Part shown: positions 23,115 to 34,138 of the stretch, one piece after another
Position numbering within the stretch: the first letter of the stretch is position 1
Layout: every line of letters starts with the position of its first letter
Source of the DNA: Hyaloperonospora brassicae
Lineage: Eukaryota > Oomycota > Peronosporomycetes > Peronosporales > Peronosporaceae
Reading direction: 5' to 3'
NCBI GenBank assembly: GCA_947650285.1
Contig: CANTFL010000491.1
Span: 36,951 to 100,950 of the forward strand
DNA length: 64,000 nt
Notes under the pieces: model-generated
The model's database searches: none
What the model saw: the letters and a program-made list of their open reading frames with translations, nothing else
Told to the model about the DNA's origin: nothing
Made by a program: the position numbers and the translations under genes

Positions 23115-23511
23115 AGTTAACCAATCAAATCGAAAATACTAACACACCGCTAGGCCTATCTGTATCACGACAATCGAATTTACGCATCTCCCTTTTCTAA
23201 AGATCGCCTCTTTGTGCAGGGGTGATTTACATTAAGTGTGCGTTCTCTGGAATCTTGGCGTGACCCACATCAGACTTATATGCAACTAACTCCTGACTTA
23301 TGATCTAGCATCGCGATCGCGAGATCGAAACGAGACCGTGAGATCGAATTCGGATAGTGGGATTAAATCGAGATCGTGATCTCGGATCAAGATCATGAGA
23401 TCTAATTGAAATTGTGAGCCATCCATTCCAGATAGTATTCTTCCATTCAGAATTCATTTTGAATATAATCGACGCTTGCAATATGCGAGCTCCCACGTAT
23501 TAACTCAACGA
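23115..23511 (-). repeat. H1 5' LTR (right)
   Basis: Partner of 3495-3922. Shared words include TTAACCAATCAAA, GCTAGGCCTATCTGTATCACGA, CTTGGCGTGACCCACA and TTCCATTCAGAATTC. The centre holds a GATC-rich array (CGCGATCGCGAGATCG, GAGATCGTGATCTCGGATC). Homology ends at about 23511, where AT-rich non-element DNA begins. Confidence 0.75.
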
Positions 23512-24173
23512 CAATATCTCGTGATATCTTTACCACATATAAGAGCGACATACAATGATATAAGTCTATGATTTAGGAACAATGCATTTTTTCTTCCTGC
23601 TTTGCGATTAGTGATATGAAATTCTTATACATGTATTTCAATAAAAGCAGGCAGAGAATGGAAACATTATATGCTGATGTGTGGTCCTAGATTCGTGAAT
23701 GTTCGGTTATACCGTATTCCGTAGCGACTTGGTGTTTTTTTTTACGGTTGTGCAGATTTATATCGAAACTTCATTCTTCTTATCTGATTAAATTTTCCAT
23801 GAACAGTGCACATAATGATCGCGCCCATAGATAGCTAACACAAGGTAAAAAAGAAATAGATTTACAATCACGCAGTAATATTGGTATTAGATCGGATAAT
23901 TGATAGGTAAGAATATTCCCCGTAACCTTATTGTATATACATAAATGTATTCTACACGTTATTATTCGTGTGCACGTAATAAAGCACGCCTTAGTCCATT
24001 TTTTATTTCATTTTTGGATTTCTTATGCTTTTGCAATGTCAAAAGTCTTGTTTTTACGACAAAAATACGTCTGACGCTTCAAATGAAGCCTATTAGTATA
24101 TTTATCGCTTTGATGTAAGATTAAAGGCTAATTTCTCATTGATTTAAATTTTGGGTATAGCGTTTGTCTCGAT
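23512..24173. other. AT-rich spacer between H1 and copy B
   Basis: About 660 bp of AT-rich DNA with no gene, motif or repeat recognised. It ends in TCGAT (24169-24173), the left half of copy B's target-site duplication. Confidence 0.6.
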
Positions 24174-24634
24174 TGTAAGGGGGGACGATCTTCCCCGATC
24201 ACTGGTAAGACCTTGTGATTAATAAAAACAAGGTTGCGTGCTCCCGACGTCAAGTACACGTGGCGTGAGAAAGCGCGAGAGAATAAAAAAAGCCAGAAAG
24301 CTTGGCTAAGGAAAAAAGCAGAACTGTATTTAATATCGGTACATTTCCCAACCAACCATCTTTTCTTGATCTAACTATAGTAAACTACAAGCTCCTATGT
24401 GGGACTCTTGATCACCACCCATTGCGCGCATTCATTAGCGATTGGTGGTTAATTTAGTTGTGTAGCGTCTACATCAACCAATAAGTGGATTACGCAAGAA
24501 TGTCACCCTCAGGGGTTATATATCGCCAAAACCAAATCTTCTCGAGTAATGTCGATTGAATATTATCGAAATGAATAATATTCAAAAAGTGATACATTCG
24601 TATCAATTTTATGTGACGTGCTCACCCCCTTACA
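24174..24634 (-). repeat. Copy B 3' LTR
   Basis: A complete 461-bp LTR (minus strand TGTAAGGGGG to CTTACA). Unlike A's 3' LTR, its distal half matches the 5' LTR of both copies (GGTTGGTTGGGAAATGTACC; TTTAATATCGGTACATTTCCC on the plus strand near 24330). It includes the U5 end that both 5' LTRs lack, and ends with a hairpin ACCTTGT / ACAAGGT near 24216-24235. Confidence 0.9.
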
Positions 24635-24777
24635 TAACCCCCTTACCATCGGTCACTATAGTGAGTGATTGAATTGATTGGTGACAAAGTGACCACCGTC
24701 GTGTCACTTTGGGGAAAGGGAGTAATAATTGGTATTTTCTTTCTCATTCCATTTTTCAGCGCGCGACGAGTTTTTCC

Positions 24778-26537
24778 ATGCGCTTCGCGAGCAAGGCCGC
24801 GTCTGGAGCGGCTGCACGAATGCGTGCAGACCGAGAATAAGCAAACCAAGACTCGGCAGCAGGTGTTTCATCGTCTGCTGCTGTTGATACTCAGCCGACA
24901 ACACACAATGTTGCAGGTGCACGTGGTCATCCATGTGCAGCTTCTTCATCCTCATCTTCTGCTGCGGGTGGTGGTCCCATGGACGTCGACTCCGAAAAAT
25001 GGGCTGTCTATTCGAGTTAGTCGCCCCCCGTCCTACTCGAAGTCGCTCGCAAAGCTCGGCCGTAATGATGTGGTTGCGGCAAAGACGACTGCTAAGCCTC
25101 GTGGTAGCCTCGATAAGACCCTGCGCCATGGTATGTTTGGCTAGTCCGATGAGTTCGAGGACTCGTCGCGGGGATAGAACCGATCGCACTCGCATTCATA
25201 TGATGCGCGTGAGAAACGTGAGTACATAAGCTATCGTGACGATGCCGATGACTCTTCGCAGAATCATCGTATCCGCAACAATCCCAGTGATTGCGTCGTT
25301 CGTAGTGACAGTACTTACGTCGGCGCTACGAAAGAGGTGCAGGATCGTAACGCGTTATGATATGATCCAGAGAACAAGCCATGGATGCCTGCCTTAGACA
25401 CTCTGAGAGAGTGATATAGATATACCACTAAGAGTTGTCGGATCCCACGTTTTGATTTTTCAATCCTCCATGGTCTTGATGTCAGTGCGGGTGCTTATTG
25501 CATTAAAGATGAGTTTTATATCGACGTCTTTTTCATACATCGATAATACAACGGCAACCGCGACCGAGACTAAGTTTTGTTGATGAAAGCGTGGAACTAT
25601 TTTATCGGCCACATTGACAATGTCGGCCGTGAGGCTTGGCTGAACAAACTTATTTCATCTCTCAATAGATTTGAACAGAAGTTGCGAACTGGCGATCGGT
25701 TTGAATTGCCCCGATTGTCTCTAGAGGCAGGTCTACCTTGTCTCTCGTGGGTAGAGAATTGTCCGAGTTGTGCCGACAACTCTGGATGTGCCCCTAGGAA
25801 AGCTCTCCTCCCTAATCAGTCGCATCTCGTCCGAGATTCGTCAAGCGATTGAGACTTTGCAATGCCTTTACAAATGCGCCGGGCGTTCGTACGGCGATGG
25901 CCCTTCATCATCAAAGGGTGCGTCTCATCGTATTGCTCGACGAGACCGGCCACATCCATCATCAGCCGAGAGAGGGGCTCCCAGCTGTTCCACGAGGGTG
26001 GGTACCCCCGCCACTGGACGAGGTAGCTCGTCCTTGATCCTGAATCGTCACGGTGGTTCAAGACACGATCCACGAGGAAGCGTTGGCCACCGTGAGAGTC
26101 CACCAACGGATGTAGAGGAGGAGGGAAAACTTCTCCAAGTCGTACAAATAATCATCTCGACCAACATGAGATGGGTCAACCAATCGCTTAATTGCTCGAG
26201 GATTTGGAGCACGAGAGGGACGGACGCTTTGCTCTGACCGATTCTGTGCGGAAGCAATGCAAGGATTGTGAGGCTGATCGTGCGAAGGATCGTGCTGATT
26301 ACGCATCCGCACAGCTTCAAGTAGAGCGGGATGTAAGTTCCCTCGTTGAAAAGCTGGTGACAGCTCGCAAGGAGATCTTTTAGTCGAGTGAAGAGGTATC
26401 TTCACTACGCGACCAGGCTGAACGCCTAGAGCGAGAGCAAGAATCGCATGGAGATTATTGAACGTGGGGCATATTTCCATCGTATGAAGAAGTCTTGTAC
26501 TGACAGTACAGGCGGAGACGCCCCATGTAAAACGTAG
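24778..26537 (+). pseudogene. Copy B antisense ORF
   Basis: Mirror of the copy A antisense ORF, here on the plus strand. ATG at 24778, the 91-codon frame 25577-25852, the 155-codon frame 25770-26237, then the coiled-coil frame 26192-26383 ending in TAG. After that stop the downstream frame reads SSLRDQAERLERE and, one frame over, ERGAYFHRMKKSCTDSTG up to TAG at 26535-26537, matching the tail in element D. Only a handful of residue differences from copy A were seen (for example GRF for GRY, GPSSS for VPPSS). Confidence 0.6.
25816..26106 (-). pseudogene. Copy B chromodomain
   Basis: 96-codon frame with GGQRFLVDRVLNHRDD, then YLVQWRGYPPSWNSWEPL. It keeps Arg where copy A has Cys (GGQCF), an Arg also present in element C, so A carries the derived state (a C-to-T change). 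It otherwise equals copy A except for a few residues near the end. Confidence 0.9.
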
Positions 26538-26548
26538 GATGCGCACGC

Positions 26549-27949
26549 ATCCTAAGTGGCAGCTAGATCGTTATGTGTTGCCTTGTCGTCGCAGCACACG
26601 AAAGGTACCGATATTCTTGGGCAGTAGTTTACTCCTGCCCACGTTAGTCACTACGTGTCTAGGTAGATTTACCGAAGAAAGTAGGAATAAATCGCCTTCA
26701 ATAAATGGAAGAACATTTGCTCTTTCATTCTTGTCAGCGTTACGTTTTTGCCGGTGCACCGCGTGAGCGATAAAGTCCTGCACGAAACGGACCACTTCTT
26801 CTCAAGTCAGCAGAAATCCTTCTGCTAACGATAAATTGCTTTGTTCAGCTCGCCTTGTGCGAACTGTAGCTAGATTCCTCTCCTATCTCTGTTAATCAGC
26901 GAGGGTGTCGTCATCCTCTCTGGAATAGTCGTTGGCGGTGCTGAAAATTCCAGCATCGTCATCATCATCTGACTCAATAATAGCGCCATCGCTATTATTG
27001 AGATGGTTTTCTTCTTCGATGTCAATCTCATCAACATTGGCATCATACGTGACGACGTTGGCGTCAACACATGATGATCCAGAGCCAGAACGGTTGTTTC
27101 TCGAGCGAGTCCCTCACGCCTATCCAAGAGTCACACTCTAAGAGGGTGGGCGGACTCAGATGGCGTAAGCCATTCACGAAGAACAGTGTGTGCTGGGTTG
27201 AAGCATGCACCGAATTATTGATGGCGAATTCCACGATCGGTAGGAAGTCGCTCCAACTCGAGAACGAGTGGACATATCCTCGAAGGATCTCTTCGAGGAC
27301 ACGGTTCGCACGTTCCGTCTGACCATCTGTTTCGGGATGGTCAGAAGTGGACATCGTCAACCGTGTTCCGAGAGAACGGAGCACGGATTGCCAAAATTCC
27401 GCCGTAAACCGAGGATCACAGTCTGATACGAGTTCACGGGGTAACCCGTAGAGTCTAAAGACCGCGTCGAGAAAGAAACGAGCACAACCTTGAGCCTTGG
27501 TCGACTCGGGTACAGCAGCAATATGGACCATCTTGCTGAACCGGTCAACAAACACAAGAATACCATTATTCTTGTGAGCGTCTTCGGGAAATTCGAAGAC
27601 AAAGTCCATGGAAACGGACTACCAGCACTCTGCCGGGACAAGTAGAGGCTGTAAGGGTGCATGTGATATATGACTAGGCTTTACTCGTTGACAAACCACG
27701 CAATAACGCATGTACTTGCGCACGAGATGAAACTGGCGGGTCCTGTAAAAGGCACGACTTACCGTAAGGTGAGTCTTTTCTTTACCACGGTGGCCATGTT
27801 GGGGCATAGTGACACTGATACATGATGCGCAAGCCCAAATTGTTATGACCGGGGACGACGACACGAGGCTTGTCGCCGGCAACGGCTGTATATTACAGAA
27901 ACCCGTTGCGTGTTGTGTTCTGATCCGGTGAGAAATGGTACAAAGCCAA
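26549..27949 (-). pseudogene. Copy B integrase
   Basis: The catalytic core 27064-27609 (181 codons) holds MDFVFEFPEDAHKN, LVSDCDPRFTAEFW and TDGQTERANR, so the DDE triad is complete. The zinc-finger part (27619-27882) and the C-terminal part (26571-26795) lie in other frames. His in EDAHKN and Thr in GQTERAN agree with element C and are changed in copy A. Confidence 0.9.
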
Positions 27950-28021
27950 TAACTCTTTCGATGATTTACGAGTTGGATTCACCAGATGACCCACCAAGCG
28001 TAGAAGATTATTACCTCCTGC

Positions 28022-29549
28022 TTAAACATTTCTTACTTCGACACGTAACGTTAACGACGACGGGACACTGACTGTAAGTAAATCAACAGTGGGCTTATCC
28101 TCACTGTTGGATTGCGCGCCCGGCTCAAAATCGGGTCGGTGCGAAAGCGCATCAACGACGACATTAAGTATACCTGGCTTGTATTCGACAGAGAAGTTAC
28201 ACTCCTCAAAGAAATACAACCACATCTCCATTCATTGCGAGAGGTGAAGGAAGTTTACGGCCGTGTATAGTGACGCATGGTCCTTATAGACGATGAACGG
28301 TCTATCTCCCAAGGGATAGAAACGAAACTTAGCAAGTGCGTACTTCATGGAAAGAATTTTCTTGTCATGCACTGGGTAATTACGCTCAGCTGTTTGCAGC
28401 TGACGCGATTGATAGCAGGTTGCGCGCTCTGCACCATCTATATCAAATTGCATTAATGCACATCCGTTCGCAAAATTGCTGACGTCACAGACCATATAAA
28501 ATGGTCTGTCCTGATATACAATCGTCAGTATGGGCAATTTCATCAAGCTTTACTTGATGCTTTCAAGAGAACGCTGACAGTCAGTGTTCCATGACCACTT
28601 CACATTTTACTTGAGCAAGCACGAAAGATGAACGGTTCTATCGGCTTAGTTGCGCGAGTACTTGTGCAAGTACGCCGCTATCACAAGGAACTTCCCTAGC
28701 CCCTTGACATTGAATGAGACTGGCCAGTCGGTGATCCCCTTGATCTTTATAGGGTCAGGGCGTACGCCGTGTTTACCCACGATGCATCCAAAAAGTGATA
28801 CTTTGCTAGCCGCGAATATACACTTCTTGAGGTTGGCATACAACTTATGCTTGCGCGTAAGTTGAAGAACCTGACGAACATGAGCTCTATGAACTTCAAC
28901 GTCCGTTTTCCCTTCCCTATTCCGGCTATGGACGAACACATCGTCGAAGTAACTCGGTGCGAAGTCTCGCACCGGTCTCAACCGATTTGTAACACATCTG
29001 TTGAATGTTGCAGGGGCATTAATCAGCCCCTGTAACATCACTAGCCACTCCCACAGCATACCGCTGGGGGTGCTCACTGCTGTGTACGGGATGTCCCGTT
29101 CACACATAAAGATCTGATAGAATCCGTCCATCCGATCCATGGACGAGAAGATGGTACTCTTTTACATACTATCTATGATTAACTTCTTCCTCGGTATTGG
29201 CGTCTAAGCCGGTACCGTTGCAGCATTCAACTTGTTGAATGCGTGCACTATCCGCCATCCTCCTGTGGCATTTCGCACACATAAGGTCTGAGGGCTGTGA
29301 GGGGAAGTTGGATCCCTCACATGGCCCGCTGCAAATCGGTCGGCAAAGAGCTTGTCGATTGCTAGTACTTGTTCACGAGGTAGTGGCCACTGCTTCATGA
29401 CACAATACTTTGAGCCCGGTTGTAGATCGATCTCGTGTCGATTGCCTTTATCCTTAGGCAATTTTCATGGTACTGATTCAGGGAATACATCCCTGAATCA
29501 GATCGGATCCTTATACAAAAGATTTACCTGAAGCGACTCGCAGGATTGA
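28022..29549 (-). pseudogene. Copy B reverse transcriptase and RNase H
   Basis: Reverse transcriptase fragments lie at 29204-29461 and 28646-29140 (YFDD within SYFDDVFVHS). RNase H frames are 28232-28546 and 28022-28231. The frame after VPA is broken as in A, and one extra change (TCA to TAA near 29165) removes the MSKST start. DRMDGFYQ matches the family better than DRKDGFYQ of copy A. Copy B also lacks A's stop after LCV: it reads LCVRNATGG. Confidence 0.9.
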
Positions 29550-30238
29550 GACGTGTATCGTTCAATTTGAGTCTTATCATCAAGGAAACTTTCGTCCATC
29601 GATTAGCGTCTTGAAACCCGTTCGTTCTCAGCAAATACTGTTGCCGACCGAATATCGGTCACATATTCATCCTCTGTGATGATTATGTAGATCTGCTTGA
29701 CTTATCCAGTACGCAGATCACATAGGAACCGTTTTGGTTCCAGTGTTGGCAATTGATTTATCTCCGAAATTAACTTTGGAGGCACAATCAGATTAAGCGT
29801 ATAAAGGCCTACCCTTGACGCGTCATTGACCAAGACGTCTAATGTATCGATTTTTTTCCTGAGAACTTGTTTCCACAGGTTGCTGAGAGCCTAATCTTTC
29901 ATCAAGTAACTCTTGAGTAATTCCTTCCTCAAGTACGTGGGGAATTATTCCCTCTAGGTGTTATGACTGTGGCTGAGCAACCACAGTCAGGTACCGATCC
30001 TCTACGGTCGATTCCCCCGCCGACCTAAGATATCCGTGTTGTCGTTTCTGGACAACCGGTTAGTTCTTCCTAGAATTTCCACCGCTTGGAATGCATCCAT
30101 GTCCCGGCCCACTCGACTTATTCGAGCGGTGGACCTTCGACATTGCCTGTACTTCTGCACATCCTCCAAGAGCACTCTACACAGTGCAGTGATATGCTAC
30201 ACTGAGGTCTTGTGCAGTCGTGCTAACGACCGTACCGC

Positions 30239-31879
30239 AAGTGAGACCATCGCACTCACTCGCAGTACATCCACACGCTTGTGGAGGCTCCAAGACGTTC
30301 ATCAGATGGCCATCTGATGAACAAGCGGCAGGCGTCTTCGCGGATCGATGCTGCCAGCTCACTCTTGGCTCGTACCTTCTGATACAAGGTAATCCCAGGA
30401 TGACATCAAATATGTCATCCAGATCCAGTAACAAGGAAGTGGTCATCGTACTGTTTACCCTCTAACTTGTAGTGGGTTCCTACTACACGTTTGTTAACGG
30501 TTATCGATGCGCCTGTGACAAGGCGCACCGTTGTCCTCGTTAGAGGGATGTCACGCTCAACGAACTTGAGCCTACGACTCTCTAATGACTGGCGACAAAA
30601 AAGTTGTTCGACGCCCCACAGTCAATCACAGCACGAAGTGACTTTTTTTTGTTACTTCCGACTTCTAAGGTGATCAGTGGTATCTCATCACCAGGTGCAG
30701 AGACAAACAATGAGTGTGTGTCTGAAGAAACTTTCGTGAAGAGATTTGCAAATTTCTTTGAGGTTGCTGGATCAGTTTGGTGCTCCGCCCCTACTGACCC
30801 CGACCACTTTTGATGGTCCGCTTCGCTGTTGCGGGTTAGTAACAGTGTTGGCCTACGCCCACTGCCCTTCTTGACGAATGGTCGATCATTTCGCTCGGTA
30901 CTGTTTGTTACTTGGAGTGGGACACTACAATCGTAAGCGTAGTTTCCTAACTTCTGACAGCGATTGCATTTCTACAATCGCTTGTTGTTTGAATAGCGAG
31001 GTCTCTCGTTCTCGACATAACAGAGGTCCATGGATTCTGGACCTCCAGTCTCTTGTCGTCTCGGTGGACGATAAGAGCTCAATCCAGCATGAGCCTGTCT
31101 CATGATAAAGTCTTCATGTTCCGCAGCTGTGATTGCTTGTTTAAGCGTATCCAACTCTGAACGGAACAGGTGGTTCCTGACGGGTCCTTCCGCGAGGCAT
31201 TGCATGCACACAGTTATCAATGTGTGTTTATATATGGGTAGGTAGTTACACTACTCGCGAGGAGTCATATACGTTGAGCGTAAGCGCGTACATCACGCTT
31301 ACCCTGCTTGAGTTTCAGGAGCTCTGATGGAGCTCTGAACTCAGCCCGTAGCGGTTCAAAAGTCTGTTTGAGCCGGGTCTTAGACGGTTTCAGAGGCTCA
31401 AACGTATACGGGTTGCTCGTCTCCAGCCCTAAAGCCCAAGTCTTGGCACGTCATGACCATTGGGTTTGAGCAAATATGAGTATCATTTGCTCATCGTCGA
31501 CACGACTTGCCTTCATGTCTCTGTCGAGCTCGACGAACTATAATAACAGGTAGTTTCCCTCGACTCCTCTGTACTTGAAGATATCAAACTTCAAGATTTT
31601 GGGACGACGCGTGTGTGTCGCCCCTCCCACAGCAGCATAAAGTTGCTGCTGTCTCAACAGCTCTGTCTGTTAAGAACCGACTTCTCTCAACTACTCTTCC
31701 TGTTGAGAGCCTTACTTGTGAAGCAAGGCTACTTTCTATCTTTCGGCGACAAGTTCATTCTGAATGAACCTGGCCATAGCGGCATGTTGTTGGTCTCTGT
31801 CAAGAGACTCCAACATGGCGCAAATGGCGGTTTCGCCTACGGTACAACTCATACTTCCCACCTCACTCCATTTGATGTT
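30239..31879 (-). pseudogene. Copy B gag and protease
   Basis: Gag pieces mirror copy A (31736-31945, 30972-31220) with the nucleocapsid knuckle CNRCQKLGNYAYDC near 30927-30968. The protease part spans about 30239-30730. The poly-T run at 30643-30650 (8 T) is one base longer than the matching A run of copy A (7), so the two copies shift frame differently in the protease. Stops in gag are shared with copy A where compared. Confidence 0.85.
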
Positions 31880-32229
31880 AACAGAGCTAGGAAGCTCGGT
31901 TAAGGAAAAAAGCAGAACTGTATTTAATATCGGTACATTTCCCAACCAACCATCTTTTCTTGATCTAACTATAGTAAACTACAAGCTCCTATGTGGGACT
32001 CTTGATCGCCATCCATTGCGCGCGTCCAGCAGCGATTGGTGGATAATTTAGTTGGTGAAGCGTCTACATCAACCAATTAGTGGATTACGCAAGAATGTCA
32101 CCTTCGGGGGTAATATATCGCCAAAACCAAATCTTCTCGAGTAATGTCGATTGAATATTATCGAAATGAATAATATTCAAAAAGTGATACATTCGTATCA
32201 ATTTTATGTGACGGGTTGACCCCCTTACA
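31880..32229 (-). repeat. Copy B 5' LTR, truncated as in copy A
   Basis: It starts TGTAAGGGGGTCAACCC at 32229 on the minus strand and ends at the same LTR-to-gag junction as copy A (AGCTCTG then TTAACATC, near 31880). Over the first 230 bp it differs from A's 5' LTR at roughly 5 percent of sites, whereas beyond that the copies are almost identical. Confidence 0.9.
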
Positions 32230-32234
32230 TCGAC

Positions 32235-33340
32235 CAATATGTCTTCATTTGATGATTCAGAGACAGCGTGTGTTCAAATATTGTGAAAATAATGCTCGTT
32301 GAAATGTTTGTGGCAGGACCCGAAGCAGCATGATAGAGGGGTTTGACGAGCAATATGATTAGAGACGTGATTGGGAAGGGGTAGTAGAACTACGTTGGTG
32401 CTATTGCCGGTGGTCACGAAGATGATAGTGTACATAAATGTAGCACATTCACGAAAGACACAATGCTGATGGAATAGTATGTCATCACAAAGAAACACTA
32501 TTGATAGTGGTATAGGTTTCGCAGTCCACTCTGATATTGTGTATATTTTCGATTGTGCTCAAGTAATATACTTACTTTTTGTATGCAATGAAGGACACGA
32601 TGCATCTAAGTGTAGCAACCCGATCCTCTTGGCCCACCTCAAACAAGAGATAGGCATACGGAAACACGTAAACTTAAGTATAGATTTAACGAAGAACGCT
32701 TGTCTGGCATAAACCATTGAGAATTGCATTGTAGATTGTAATAAAAAATCTGTTAAAGGTTTAGCATGTCATCGACTTTCACATTGTACAATTTTGTGAT
32801 AAATGTTGATAAAAGATTGACCTGAACTTTGAAAACTTGAAATTACTGTATTTTATGAGATTCTAGAACACTTTACAGGTGCTATTTAAAATTCTATGAT
32901 GGAATCTCTCGCAAGTACCCCGTTATGTGCATAACTGGATTCGCTAATACTTTATTTTTATTTCTTCGCTTTTTAATTTGTTCCTTATTTTTTTTATTAG
33001 TGTTTTTTTAGAAACTGTCATGTAACAGCTGGTTATCATTTAATATGATTTTTTTGTAATGCATAATTTCAGGCTTTGCCTTTTCACGGAATAAAAACAG
33101 ACTTATTTGATGCATTATGACATCTAATTTATTTGTGCCTTGGATGTTTGAAGCATAATTACTTATCTCATGCTGATTAATTTTTCGCTATTATTTGTTG
33201 TGCATTTTGCGCTTTGTTTATTTTAAGGAGATTTATAGGATTAGGAGAAAAGGGCGGCGTTAACGCACTGCATAGGCAATAACCATTTTTGACCTCAACG
33301 CCCGATACGAACTCAAACCCTGACGTTCCTAGGTGTTGAT
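32235..33340. other. AT-rich intergenic DNA with possible zinc-knuckle remnant
   Basis: AT-rich sequence with long T and A runs from about 32700. One plus-strand ORF (32479-32712) contains FVCNEGHDASKC, which resembles a CCHC knuckle missing parts, so a very old gag remnant is possible. Nothing else was recognised. Confidence 0.35.
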
Positions 33341-33344
33341 CAAC

Positions 33345-33554
33345 TTATGTAAGCTCAAATGTATACCTATAACTTCCACAGCGCGTCGCCTCAACGGTTA
33401 AATTGGCTTGCGACAGCAACCTGCTTTGCATACCACTTGTATACCACCTTCTAATCTGGTGCGGGTGACATTTGAGACACAATGGCGCGGTACACACCGA
33501 GAAACGCTGTGGATGGGCACTATTGCAGAAATGACAATTTCTGTGGGCAATCAT
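33345..33554 (-). pseudogene. Cys/His-rich fragment, possible gag or LINE zinc-finger remnant
   Basis: A 69-codon open frame encodes CHFCNSAHPQRFSVC, then CLKCH. The spacing (CX2CX3HX6C plus a following CX2CH) is finger-like but not a standard CCHC knuckle. No neighbouring reverse transcriptase was found. It could be a degraded transposon fragment or chance. Confidence 0.25.
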
Positions 33555-34138
33555 TAGCGTCTACGAACGCACGAGAAGAATGAGAATGTCTGTTGACTAA
33601 ACATCTGTACATCTACGATTTGGATAAAAATATAGGACGATTCGGATAATCGCCTGACGCTGGTCCACCCTTGAGACGAGATTACCTACCCCGATTGCCT
33701 TTCCTATGACGACACCCGGTGACCTTTTGCGCACACGCGTAGCGACTTCACGACGTCAAAGTTGAGCCAAGAAAAAGGACGTCGTGAAGGAAAGGTGTCA
33801 ATTAATGTTGGAGATGGTCATCGTCAAAGTTACTGTCCAGGACAATCGCCTGCTATTAGTGCTGAAGGTAATAGAATGCAGTCGACCAGCACAGACGAAG
33901 TGCAGCAAATTGTTCAACGTTCTTCGGCACAGTGACGGCGACAGGTCCATCATCGCCAGGTCGTTACAAACCCACAACCAGACCGTCAGAAAGCAACGTC
34001 CTTCCATTGACCCTGACAGTAGCAACTCGACAATCAGCGCAACCTCAGGACACGGTGTGCTGCATAAAATTGAAGCCGAGACTCGTCGCGACTTCTCCCT
34101 GCATGTCATTGACAACTGAGGCAAACACTCGAATACGG

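Larger units (their letters stand above)
3495..23511 (-). mobile_element. H1: nested Ty3/Gypsy retrotransposon, minus strand, interrupted by copy A
   Basis: Two similar direct-repeat LTRs bound the element (3495-3922 and about 23115-23511). Reading right to left on the minus strand gives leader, gag with double zinc knuckle, aspartic protease, reverse transcriptase, then the 8-kb inserted copy A, then RNase H and integrase, and finally an antisense ORF before the 3' LTR. Removing A (9801-17854) rejoins the H1 reverse transcriptase: the sequence right of A encodes YLGH followed by a break, and the sequence left of A continues toward an LRSMQ-FLGSL-like motif. All frames contain many stops, so H1 is dead. 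Without A its length is about 12 kb, long for Gypsy. This fits an extra 3' ORF. No clear target duplication was seen (TGTAG / CAATA). Confidence 0.85.
24174..32229 (-). mobile_element. Copy B: lineage-T Ty3/Gypsy retrotransposon, minus strand
   Basis: The 8056-bp element is flanked by TCGAT (24169-24173) and TCGAC (32230-32234), a 5-bp target duplication with one change, the size expected for Gypsy integrases. Every position x in copy A corresponds to about 42029-x here. Internal order matches A: truncated 5' LTR on the right, gag 30830-31879, protease, reverse transcriptase, RNase H, integrase, chromodomain, antisense ORF, 3' LTR on the left. It shares A's U5/primer-site deletion and most of its stops, but keeps the family residue at several sites where A has changed. 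Confidence 0.95.

Noticed and set aside
9801..32229. Reading the A/B inverted repeat as a simple segmental duplication
   Set aside because: The duplicated part stops exactly at LTR ends, the flanks differ, and B has a near-matching 5-bp target duplication. Separate insertions plus conversion explain it better, although an assembly error cannot be excluded from sequence alone.
33784..34119. 111-codon plus-strand ORF before the hydrolase gene
   Set aside because: Overlaps an equally long minus-strand ORF; neither has a motif, and both look like decayed DNA.
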